In this document: in pieces, positions 56,974 to 64,000 of the stretch | Layout: each line of letters opens with the position of its first letter | How positions within the stretch are numbered: the stretch's first letter is position 1 | Assembly: GCF_000317435.1 (NCBI RefSeq) | Contig: NC_019751.1 | Location: forward strand, 4,588,001 to 4,652,000 | DNA: 64,000 nt | Reading direction: 5' to 3' | Source of the DNA: Calothrix sp. PCC 6303 | Lineage (GTDB): Bacteria; Cyanobacteriota; Cyanobacteriia; Cyanobacteriales; Nostocaceae | Translations under genes and position numbers: made by a program | Notes under the pieces: generated by a model | Told to the model about the DNA's origin: nothing | Database searches by the model: none | Seen by the model: the letters and a program-made list of their open reading frames with translations, nothing else

Positions 56974-58308
56974 TCATAGTTCCATACCTAATTTATGTAT
57001 GGTATTTAGCATTTTTTCAGCGTGACTGTCATCACCTAATTGTTTGTAAATTTTATAGGCATTACGGTAATTATAAGCAGCTTCACAGCGCTGGTTTTGC
57101 TTTGCGAAAATTGTTGCCATTCCCAGTAAAGCCTTCACTTCTTCTGTGGGGGTTTGCATTTCTTGGGCTAAAACTACAGCCGAGCGGAAAAAACCTATAG
57201 CTTGAGGGTATGATTTTTGAACGTAGTAAATAGTACCAATTTTCAAAAATAATTGTTGCTGACTTTGTTTTGCGCCCAATTGTTGAAGAATTTTTAGTGA
57301 TTGTTGATAATATAATAAAGCTTGGTCTGGCTTACCCAAATGCTCGTATGCGATCGCTACTCGTGATAAAGCCGCAGCCTCACTGAACCTATTGCCAATT
57401 TCCCGACTAAGACTCAAAGATTCCAAGTTATATTTAATTGCCTGTTCTAGTTGTTGAGTTTGCAGACAAACATCACTCAATCCCTGTAAAATCGCACTCC
57501 TGATTCTTTTTTCGGCGATTTCTTGCGAAATTTTCAAAGCTTCTAAAAATAGCTTCCTAGCTTCGTCATACTCATTTACCCCTTTGTAAATCTGAGCTAG
57601 GTTATGTAGATTGATAATTATCAAACCTCTATCATACAACCTTTGGGCGATGGCTTGCGATTGGTGGCAAAAATCACTAGCCTTTTGCCAATTCTGCAAA
57701 TGTACATGTATAGAACCAAGATTGGCTAAGGAATTACCCTGTGCTTTGACATCTTCCAATTCCAAAGCTATGAGTAACGATCTGTGTTCATAATCAAGGG
57801 CTTTTTGGTAATCTCCTAAAAACTGGTAAGTACTACCTAAAGATAGCAAAGCACTTTGTTTCCAGCTTTTTTCGTTAATCTCATCACTAATTGCTAGCTG
57901 ATTCTGGAAACACGCGATCGCTTGATCGTATTGTCCTATATTTTGGTAGTTTATCCCCTGTCCCCAAAATGCCGCAATCTGTAAAATCCGATTTCCAGTT
58001 TCGCGGGTAATTTGCGCTAACTCGCAGAAGCAATCAATCGACTCGCGGAAAGCATTCAAATTTAGGTGACAACTGGCAATATTATAGAGAGCAAACTCCT
58101 GCCACTCCTTCGCTGTTATCTCTCTAGAAACCACTAAAAGCTGTTTATAGTAATCCAAAGCTGCCGCAAACTCAAATAATTTTTCATGAGTAATTGCTAA
58201 CTGATTCAAGCAATTTAGATTTTGAGGATATACTGAGAGATTTTTGAGATTTTTAGCTAGTTTACTACGTAATTCGTTAACTAAATATTCCTGTGAATTT
58301 GTATTCAT
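56974..58308 (-). CDS. Tetratricopeptide-repeat protein
   Basis: 444 residues made almost wholly of TPR units of 34-40 residues: ALDYYKQLLVVSREI, SIDCFCELAQITRETGN, AIACFQNQLAISDEI, ALDYEHRSLLIALELED, ASDFCHQSQAIAQRLYD, ARKLFLEALKISQEIAE, AIKYNLESLSLSREIGN, ALLYYQQSLKILQQLGA and AIGFFRSAVVLAQEM. The G-N/Y-x-Q-ALxYxxQSLxI pattern resembles Rap/NPHP3-type TPRs common in cyanobacteria. No catalytic, signal or membrane segment is visible. It is probably a cytoplasmic scaffold; its partner is unknown. Confidence 0.9.
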   Translation of the reverse strand: MNTNSQEYLVNELRSKLAKNLKNLSVYPQNLNCLNQLAITHEKLFEFAAALDYYKQLLVVSREITAKEWQEFALYNIASCHLNLNAFRESIDCFCELAQITRETGNRILQIAAFWGQGINYQNIGQYDQAIACFQNQLAISDEINEKSWKQSALLSLGSTYQFLGDYQKALDYEHRSLLIALELEDVKAQGNSLANLGSIHVHLQNWQKASDFCHQSQAIAQRLYDRGLIIINLHNLAQIYKGVNEYDEARKLFLEALKISQEIAEKRIRSAILQGLSDVCLQTQQLEQAIKYNLESLSLSREIGNRFSEAAALSRVAIAYEHLGKPDQALLYYQQSLKILQQLGAKQSQQQLFLKIGTIYYVQKSYPQAIGFFRSAVVLAQEMQTPTEEVKALLGMATIFAKQNQRCEAAYNYRNAYKIYKQLGDDSHAEKMLNTIHKLGMEL

Positions 58309-59435
58309 AAGAGTTCTTATTTTATAAATTTATTTTTTTGTGTATATTCTGCAACCTAAATTCATGCTTTCATCGCTATACAACCAATAACCACTAAAAG
58401 TATAAATAGCAGTTTAATAGATGCTAAACAAGGGCTTGTGTTCTTGATAACTTTTATTGCGTTTATTTAAGATAAGCAATGAATGTTTGCAGAAACTTAA
58501 AATTGAGCAGCCTAATTCAGCAGTTTATTACCAGCTTGTAATGAAGCGAAAGCAGAAAATTTCACAGAGGTTAAGCAGCTAGACAAAATTAAATTCATTG
58601 GTAGTAACTCTTAATGGGGAACAACAGAACAATATGTACAATTTTTTCGGGCTACAAATAACCCGAATACAAACAAATGCAACCTAGTTTGAGTAAATAG
58701 TTGAAATCAAAGAAAAGATTATAGTATAAATTTACTCACCAAGATTATGAGATGTAGCGAAAGCAGAGAAGCTTCCTCATCGTTCAGCCGCAACACTTGG
58801 GATCTTAAAGATACATCCCAAATCATAGTACCCATTTTCCATCAAGAGTTAGAGGGGCACCTCCCCTCACCTATTGAATTAATTTATACTTTAAATCCAG
58901 AATTTAATTAGCCGCAAAATATTCAGTATATTCAACAATAAAATAAATAATTTAAATACAAAATCAGCAGGCGCAAAGGGGGATCTACGACGATTTTGAT
59001 TTTGTACAGAGATGTATGTTTGCGGGGAGGGAGTAATAAGGAGTCAAATCATGTTCCCTCCTCGCAAGCCTACGGTGTACACACAAGTACTCTCAGCATA
59101 CGTTTCAGGGATTTCAACCCCCTTAAATTGTCCGAAGCGAGGAGGAACGACGTTGCTTGCATCCCGCAGGGTAGCAATCGCAAGGTGCTGGGATTGCTTC
59201 GCTTCGCTCGCAATGACAGGTTTTGAGCGATTTTATCTGAGTTTAAAACTCCCTTCCAGGTAGGATTTTAAGACTTCTGTGTACACCGTAGCCTCGCAAG
59301 CGGGGAGGGTACTCAAAGAGAAGCCGCTACGCGCCTATAGGGTGGGGTTAAATTCTATGCAGCTTGCCAGAAGGGCTAGCTGAACGCTAACACAAAGAAT
59401 TGGTATTATAGACAAAAAACTTATAATTATTCCAA
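58309..59435. other. Repeat-rich gene-poor gap
   Basis: About 1.1 kb without a convincing gene. A 54-codon open frame at 58747-58911 has no recognised similarity and is not annotated. A GAGGGG/CCCCTC hairpin sits near 58851. From 59069 to 59292 lies a separate inverted-repeat element. The first 430 bp after the TPR gene are AT-rich and featureless to my reading. Confidence 0.5.
59069..59292. repeat. Inverted-repeat element sharing sequence with the 9-kb element
   Basis: The ends CCTACGGTGTACACACAAGT and ACTTCTGTGTACACCGTAG pair with about two mismatches. The interior (59140-59181) contains the 42-bp block also present, inverted, at 9120-9161 with one mismatch. A GAAGCGATTGC-like CTTCGCTTCGCTCGCAATGA run follows, similar to the 3261-3277 end. 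TACGGTGTACACACAA also occurs near 4638. The element looks composite, made of repeats seen elsewhere in the window. Confidence 0.65.
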
Positions 59436-60431
59436 TTATTTCCTTTTCGATTTACTAGCAGAACGATTTAACCAACTAAATAAACCTTGTTTTTTTCGAC
59501 GTGAGCGTCCGATTCTTTGCTCTCTATTCGGGTTCATTCCTTGTTCTACACGGGCTGATTCAGTTAGAGGAATTGCATTTTTGTCCGGAACTATCTGTGA
59601 ACCATATTTACGAGCATAAACTTGTGTAAATTCTGCACCAAAAAATAAAATTTGGGCTGCATAATTAACCCATACCAGAATTACAACAATAGAACCAGCC
59701 GCCCCATAAGTTGAACTGAAGCTAGCTCTACCAAGATATTGCCCTAAAATAAACCGACCTAAAGAAAATAATAGTGATGTTAATGTAGCACCAATCCAAA
59801 CATCAGCCCAAGCTATTTTAACATCAGGAAGAACTTTAAAAATTAATGCAAATAATGCAGTTGTAACAGCAAATACTAGTAAGATATTCACCATTTGCCA
59901 AACAATATCTATACCTGGGAGGATATTCTGAAAATATCCGATTAGTGCAGCCAAAATCGCACTCATAACTAAAGAAACTAGGAGTAAAAATCCAATACCA
60001 AATACTAATGTAAAAGATAAAAAACGCTGTCTGATAATTGTTTTGACAGCTCGCCCAGGTTTCGGTTGTACTTCCCAAATTGTATTCAGAGAATCTTGTA
60101 ATTCTGCAAATAAACCTGTAGCACCAAATACAAGAACAACTAAACTAACTAATGAAGCAATCGTTCCTTGTTGAGGCTTATCTGCGTTTTTTATGGCAGT
60201 TTGGATGACTGCTGCTCCATCTCCTATCAAACCCTGAAGTTGATTTTCTATAGCACCTCTAGCTGCGTCTTCCCCAAAAACTGCACCCGCAATGGCAATA
60301 ACAATAATTAATAATGGAGCAATGGAAAAAATTGTGTAGTAAGACAATGCTGCTGCTAAACGTGAAACTTTATCTTTACTCCACTCAGAAAATGTTTCTT
60401 GAAAAAGCTCCAGAATTGCCTTGAATCTCAT
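59436..60431 (-). CDS. YihY/BrkB family inner-membrane protein
   Basis: 331 residues with about six membrane helices. The family pattern is clear: RLAAALSYYTIFSIAPLLIIVIAIAG, ATGLFAELQDSLNTIWEV, LVFAVTTALFALIFKVLPDVKIAWADVWIGA, and QYLGRASFSSTYGAAGSIVVILVWVNYAAQILFFGAEFTQVYA. The C-terminal 60 residues are basic and cytoplasmic (RRKKQGLFSWLNRSASKSKRK). It was formerly misread as RNase BN. Its function is unknown; transporter or envelope roles are proposed. It sits alone between a repeat-rich gap and a featureless one. Confidence 0.93.
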   Translation of the reverse strand: MRFKAILELFQETFSEWSKDKVSRLAAALSYYTIFSIAPLLIIVIAIAGAVFGEDAARGAIENQLQGLIGDGAAVIQTAIKNADKPQQGTIASLVSLVVLVFGATGLFAELQDSLNTIWEVQPKPGRAVKTIIRQRFLSFTLVFGIGFLLLVSLVMSAILAALIGYFQNILPGIDIVWQMVNILLVFAVTTALFALIFKVLPDVKIAWADVWIGATLTSLLFSLGRFILGQYLGRASFSSTYGAAGSIVVILVWVNYAAQILFFGAEFTQVYARKYGSQIVPDKNAIPLTESARVEQGMNPNREQRIGRSRRKKQGLFSWLNRSASKSKRK

Positions 60432-60864
60432 TAATTATCTCCTTGAGAACTATATGTATTTGGGTAAGACCTAATTTATACATCAGTTTACCTATATAGG
60501 TATCCTTCTACAGATAGTTTTTCCAATGCTAAAAGCAGAATGATGAAATACTGGATCCATTTACAGTCATTCTATTGTCAAGATAAATCCAGTGTAAAAG
60601 CTAACAATATTTATTCTTTATGACAATATATACTTAATTTTGTATAACCACTTATAAGGCGCTCTGGCTGGACTTACTCGAAGTCTTGTTTTACCATGGC
60701 GGTTACGTAAGTGCTGTTGAGACAAAAAAACTATAAGTTTAAATACTGTTGAGTATCTTCGGCTTCGATTTAACAGCAAATTGACGGGTTATTCTTTGAG
60801 TAAAATCACTGAGGTATTAAAAATTAATTCAATGTAAAAATTAGAAAATCTACTTCCATTACAT
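60432..60864. other. Intergenic stretch without recognised features
   Basis: About 430 bp between the divergent BrkB gene and a small plus-strand gene. It is AT-rich with no ORF, palindrome or tandem repeat that I can support. Confidence 0.5.
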
Positions 60865-60876
60865 TTGGGTGCAACA

Positions 60877-61128
60877 GTGCGTAATTTTAGTGATTTATCC
60901 TTAATTTACAAGCGGTTTCGGATCATCGCGCAAGATAAGATTGATCGAACTTATTTTGTTCTCTTCGCTAAATATAACGAGAATGATTCGGAAGAATTTA
61001 TTTGGTGTCGTTCTAATAAAAAGCTATCTTTAGGACAAGAATTAGAGGGATATTTATGTACGTCTGAAAGTTTACAGCATCCGCCTACATTAATTGTTGG
61101 TGAATGTAACTCTATTATCCCTACTTAA
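60877..61128 (+). CDS. Small conserved-looking protein of unknown function
   Basis: 83 residues from a GTG at 60877 (MRNFSDLSLIYKRFRIIAQD). A TTG at 60865 would add four residues, and I cannot choose firmly. The sequence is well-formed, with two cysteines (FIWCRSNKK, YLCTSESLQ) and a final GECNSI, and alternates beta-like strands with loops. No signal or membrane segment is present. I do not recognise a family. No strong ribosome-binding site precedes either start. Confidence 0.6.
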   Translation: MRNFSDLSLIYKRFRIIAQDKIDRTYFVLFAKYNENDSEEFIWCRSNKKLSLGQELEGYLCTSESLQHPPTLIVGECNSIIPT

Positions 61129-61332
61129 GTTATTAAGCCTTCATAAAAGAGTCCCTGAGTGAGCTTAGAGTCTATGCTTGCATCAGTGTAAGACTAACAT
61201 TAGATGTTCAACCTGACAGCAATTTTCACCTATTTTAAGCACATCATTTGTAGGGGTAAAGCGCATTGCTAAACCCCTAAATTATAGTCTATTTACCTGA
61301 AAATGGCTGTAAAAGATGCTCTGTATCTCTAC

Positions 61333-61435
61333 TAGTCTGTCAAGATAAAAATGATGGTTGTAGAGACGTAGCACTGCTACGTCTCTACGGGATTGTGGAT
61401 GTGTACGTAGCCGTCAAAATAAAATTGACAGACTA
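61333..61435. mobile_element. MITE-like element with 11-bp ends and a 14-bp-arm central palindrome
   Basis: The ends TAGTCTGTCAA (61333-61343) and TTGACAGACTA (61425-61435) are exact reverse complements. Inside, GTAGAGACGTAGCA and TGCTACGTCTCTAC (61359-61387) form a nearly loopless hairpin. The inner palindrome belongs to the same family as those near 24536 and 26431. It abuts the stop of the HpxZ-like gene. No ORF is present. Confidence 0.65.
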
Positions 61436-61438
61436 CTA

Positions 61439-61822
61439 CTAATCAATTAAGGAAACATGGGCTGAAACCACTTTCCAACCTTGTGGAAATTTATACCACA
61501 TTTGGCTTTGTCTTCCAGAACGTTCAACTCCGTCAATAATTCTTTTAAACTCTAAGGTTACTGATGCTGTGTCATTACCAAAAGTTATTACTTGGAGATG
61601 GGAAATTTGCCGTTGGAGTTGAAAGCTAGGACGGTTATTGCGAAAATTACGAATTTCTTCAGTTCCATAGAGATTTTCTGCTAATCCAAATCGGACTACA
61701 TCTGCTGAATTCCAGAACAGTTCGTCCATGATTTTTAAGTTATTACTACACAAAGCCGCTTCGTATTCTAAATATAATTCTGTGACTTCTGCAACTGTGG
61801 CAGGATGATTAATTAGAGTCAT
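61439..61822 (-). CDS. HpxZ/AtzH-like SnoaL-fold protein (DUF3225)
   Basis: 127 residues, start MTLINHPATVAEVTELYLEYEAAL. The segments FWNSADVVRFGLAENLYGTEEIRNFRNNRP and SVTLEFKRIIDGVERSGRQSQMWYKFPQGWKVVSAHVSL match the oxalurate-catabolism HpxZ/AtzH pattern, an NTF2/SnoaL fold. In other bacteria it neighbours AtzF-type amidases. No such amidase lies here, so the metabolic role in this genome is unclear. The stop codon lies directly beside a MITE-like element. Confidence 0.83.
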   Translation of the reverse strand: MTLINHPATVAEVTELYLEYEAALCSNNLKIMDELFWNSADVVRFGLAENLYGTEEIRNFRNNRPSFQLQRQISHLQVITFGNDTASVTLEFKRIIDGVERSGRQSQMWYKFPQGWKVVSAHVSLID

Positions 61823-61852
61823 TTGAGATTCTTTTAGTTTATTCGATTGCTG

Positions 61853-63052
61853 TTATTTTTTTACTAAAATATATGCTGTCGCATATTCTGGTAAATTCCG
61901 AATATTTTTGTTGAATTCTTGTTTATTAGCAAAAATTCCAGCCAGGAAGTCTAGTTGATATAGACTTGGTAAAAATGCACCACCGGTATCACTAATAATT
62001 CCCATCCTTAAAGCTTTGCTTCCCGCTTTATTATATTCAAGAATCACTATTCTACCTAAGCCAATATTTAAAACGTCTCCCGCAAATGTTACCCCTGGTT
62101 TAATGGATATTTTCGCATCTATTTTATATCCATACCCTTTGATGGCATCGACTTTCCGGAAGTACCAATATCTTTTTTGATTGCGAGGTGCTACTTTTTT
62201 GACATATGGGATTTCGTTACTTCGATCGACATTGTAATATGCTTGAGTTCCATCGGTAAAGTTAATTAATACTGTTCCTTCCATCAAAGCTTCTTCTAGT
62301 CCTTCTCTTGTTAAGTAGGCTAGGGCTTCAACTTTGCCATATTCTTTTCCCCCAGGTTCATAAATACCAGAGAGAACATCCTGTTTTGTGTATTTTGTAT
62401 AGAATTTATTCTGCGGGTTGTTGTCTTTTAAACTATAAATAGGAATATTATATTGTTTCGTTTTTTTTCTAGAACCAGCATGTTTAAACACTGCATATTT
62501 TGTTAGTCTGATTTTGCTTTGGTTCGGTTTTTGGGGGTTATTTGCAGTCCATTTTATTACTCTAAAGTTTTGATTGATAAAGTTTGGATCTTGCAAACGG
62601 GTTGGTCTTTTATTGCTGATATCTTCTTGGAGAACCAAGATCATAAAATCTAAAGTTTTCAAGATATCGCTAACAGTAACTCCCTGACTTTCTAAAATAC
62701 CTTTGCGGGATATATCTGGATCTGCGCCGGAATAATCTTGATAGTACTTGCGGGTGTTGACTAAAACTGTTAATAAATCTGCTGAATTAAAATTAACTTT
62801 GGTTGATGGTAGTTTTGCTGAAGTAAAAATCTGACTGGGATTAACTTGGTACTTGGGATTTTTGGCTTCATCAATGACTTGGTAGGGTGTTGTTGATGGT
62901 TGCTGTGCTAGATGATTTTTTGTAACGACAGCATTTTGTTGTGTTGGTGATTTTTGTAGCTGACCATATACGTATCGAGTACCTGTAGCGACGACTAGAA
63001 AGGTTGCAAAACCAATGCCTAATCCCAAAAAACGACGAAAGTTCATACCCAT
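61853..63052 (-). CDS. MltA/3D-domain-type lytic transglycosylase-like exported protein
   Basis: 399 residues. An N-terminal signal or anchor segment (about 8-26) precedes a proline- and glutamine-rich linker. The body has a MltA-like order: an extended central domain with YSLKDNNPQNKFYTKYTKQDVLSGIYEP, TREGLEEALMEGTVLINFTDGTQAYYN, then a barrel with GVTFAGDVLNIGLGRIVILEY. It ends in the 3D-type ISDTGGAFLPSLYQLDFLAGI (likely catalytic Asp in DTGGAF). Such enzymes cleave peptidoglycan glycan strands. The match is partial, so other 3D-barrel enzymes are possible. It would act in the periplasm. Confidence 0.65.
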   Translation of the reverse strand: MGMNFRRFLGLGIGFATFLVVATGTRYVYGQLQKSPTQQNAVVTKNHLAQQPSTTPYQVIDEAKNPKYQVNPSQIFTSAKLPSTKVNFNSADLLTVLVNTRKYYQDYSGADPDISRKGILESQGVTVSDILKTLDFMILVLQEDISNKRPTRLQDPNFINQNFRVIKWTANNPQKPNQSKIRLTKYAVFKHAGSRKKTKQYNIPIYSLKDNNPQNKFYTKYTKQDVLSGIYEPGGKEYGKVEALAYLTREGLEEALMEGTVLINFTDGTQAYYNVDRSNEIPYVKKVAPRNQKRYWYFRKVDAIKGYGYKIDAKISIKPGVTFAGDVLNIGLGRIVILEYNKAGSKALRMGIISDTGGAFLPSLYQLDFLAGIFANKQEFNKNIRNLPEYATAYILVKK

Positions 63053-63205
63053 AACTTATATTACCTTTGATCTCTAATCACAAATTACTTGACCACAAAA
63101 TCACTCTATGGTACTTTTGTACTTATAGGTGGCTTGGTGTTGGATAAAAGTATAGCCTTACCGAAGCTGCATATTGTACATGCCTAATCCATAGGAGTGG
63201 AAGTG

Positions 63206-63655
63206 ATGAGGTTATCGAAGCTGGACTTAAGTAGTGTAGTTGCGATCGCATACTCGGAGGAACACTTACAATTATTGTTGAACCGAGGTGACGAGTTAGA
63301 ACTATTGGCAGTTCCCGCACCACTGGCAGCTTTTGAGGGATTGCAACATCTCAATGAGATGGTTGCGGATGTTTTAACTCTTCCATCACAACCCGAACCG
63401 ATAGCAATGCTTCCTGTGGATTCGTCTATGGCAAATGCGGTGGGGTATGACAGTGAAAATCAAGTTTTGCAGGTTGAGTTTTATAACGGTGCTACCTATC
63501 AATTTTCGGGAGTTGAACCACAGATATGGGAGGAACTCCACGAAAGTGATTCTATAGGTAGATATTTTAATGCCGAAATTCGAGGTAATTACGAATGCAA
63601 TGCTCTCACAGAGAGTGACTGCTATCATCGCATCTACACTGAAGACGAATGTTAA
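63206..63655 (+). CDS. KTSC domain-containing protein
   Basis: 149 residues from the ATG at 63206. The AGGAG at 63193-63197 is 8 nt upstream and overlaps a competing GTG at 63197, which excludes that codon. The C-terminal KTSC domain (about 70-135) has PVDSSMANAVGYDSENQVLQVEFYNGATYQFSGVEPQIWEELHESDSIGRYFNAEIRGNYEC. The N-terminal 65 residues are a separate, unassigned segment. The KTSC domain is named after its KTSC residues and is often fused to RNA- or nucleic-acid-related enzymes; function is unknown. Confidence 0.88.
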   Translation: MRLSKLDLSSVVAIAYSEEHLQLLLNRGDELELLAVPAPLAAFEGLQHLNEMVADVLTLPSQPEPIAMLPVDSSMANAVGYDSENQVLQVEFYNGATYQFSGVEPQIWEELHESDSIGRYFNAEIRGNYECNALTESDCYHRIYTEDEC

Positions 63656-63853
63656 TTACCTAACTACAGGGTTCCTGGTTGCTCCTGGCTAATTGTTGAT
63701 TGTGTGGTTACAATTGACAGTTAGCTTTTTTTCTATGAATTGAGTTGCTAGTAGCGGCAAAAACTTGTGCAAAATCTTACAAATAATAGGTGCTTGTGGA
63801 ACATAATCGCGCTACGTTTAGAGGAGAGTATAATCAAATGATTTAATTAAGAA

Positions 63854-64000
63854 GTGTTAACAAATTCAATTTTAACTGTTGCTTCCCCTCAAAAGGAATG
63901 CATTAATCAGGAAATTTCTGCGTCAAAATCCAAGATACAACTTAAACAACTAACTGTTTTATTTTTAGAACTGCTGCTAGCGTTACCTTTCGGTTTGATA
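63854..64000 (+). CDS. Start of an unidentified gene, cut by the window edge
   Basis: An open frame begins at a GTG (63854) just after an in-frame TAA (63848) and runs to the window end. Its 49 residues (MLTNSILTVASPQKECINQE...) end in a hydrophobic segment VLFLELLLALPFGLI that looks like a first membrane helix. No ribosome-binding site is evident. It may be the N-terminus of a membrane protein; no family can be assigned from so short a piece. Confidence 0.45.
   Translation, partial: MLTNSILTVASPQKECINQEISASKSKIQLKQLTVLFLELLLALPFGLI

Noticed and set aside
58747-58911. 54-codon open frame in the repeat-rich gap
   Set aside because: It has no good ribosome-binding site or family resemblance; it could be a small gene but cannot be supported.

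Overview
The window comes from a cyanobacterium, most likely a filamentous heterocyst-forming one (Nostocales). The evidence is ferredoxin-NADP reductase with a CpcD-like phycobilisome-linker domain, phosphoribulokinase, many HIP1 octamers (GCGATCGC), heptamer tandem repeats, a devBCA-type exporter cluster, a trifunctional Ser/Thr kinase/ATPase/histidine kinase, and dispersed small inverted-repeat elements in most long intergenic gaps. No rRNA, tRNA, CRISPR array, prophage or intact transposase gene was seen.

Layout. 1-2.7 kb: two paralogous membrane Ser/Thr kinases, the first cut by the window edge. 2.9-3.3 kb: a truncated TauE/SafE permease remnant abutting a small inverted-repeat element. 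3.3-6.1 kb (minus): the division-site operon minC-minD-minE. 6.2-8.9 kb: a four-carbon acid sugar kinase family protein, a membrane/coiled-coil protein and a MEKHLA protein. 8.98-10.4 kb: an accessory pocket with a VapBC-like toxin-antitoxin pair between small inverted-repeat elements, one with an apparent 13-bp target duplication. 10.4-17.2 kb: core metabolism (homoserine dehydrogenase, petH, prk, metK). 17.9-24.4 kb: a HAMP histidine kinase, a PcrA/UvrD helicase, and a FIST-domain protein coupled to a soluble histidine kinase. 24.9-28.7 kb: a folate/biopterin-type transporter, a carotenoid oxygenase and an exported pentapeptide-repeat protein. 29.4-32.5 kb: a large TpsA-like exoprotein, followed by a roughly 335-nt series of hairpins without an ORF (candidate structured RNA). 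33.1-41.2 kb (all minus): a zinc-ribbon Ser/Thr kinase, two VOC-like paralogs, glutathionyl-hydroquinone reductase, a glutathione transferase, a PQQ-type sugar dehydrogenase lipoprotein and a GH10-like protein. 41.6-47.5 kb: the 1958-residue trifunctional kinase. 47.6-52.1 kb: tetR-devB-DUF2834-devC-devA. 52.2-58.3 kb: two seven-repeat VCBS/FG-GAP proteins, a WD40 protein, an apparently exported methyltransferase and a TPR protein. 58.3-64 kb: a repeat-rich gap, a BrkB protein, small proteins, an HpxZ-like protein, a MltA/3D-type protein, a KTSC protein and the start of a further gene.

How the genes work together. The clearest functional units are minCDE (Z-ring placement), the FIST/histidine kinase pair (probably one sensory input system), VapBC, and the TetR-associated DevBCA exporter. 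prk and petH are divergent across a 1.1-kb gap and both serve photosynthetic carbon fixation and NADPH supply. The window is rich in signalling genes: four Hanks-type kinase domains and three histidine kinase domains.

The most noteworthy non-coding signals are the hairpin array at 32.53-32.86 kb, the 175-bp element beside vapC, and repeats that have entered gene ends (minC and the sugar kinase gene). All assignments come from reading the sequence; no database search was run.
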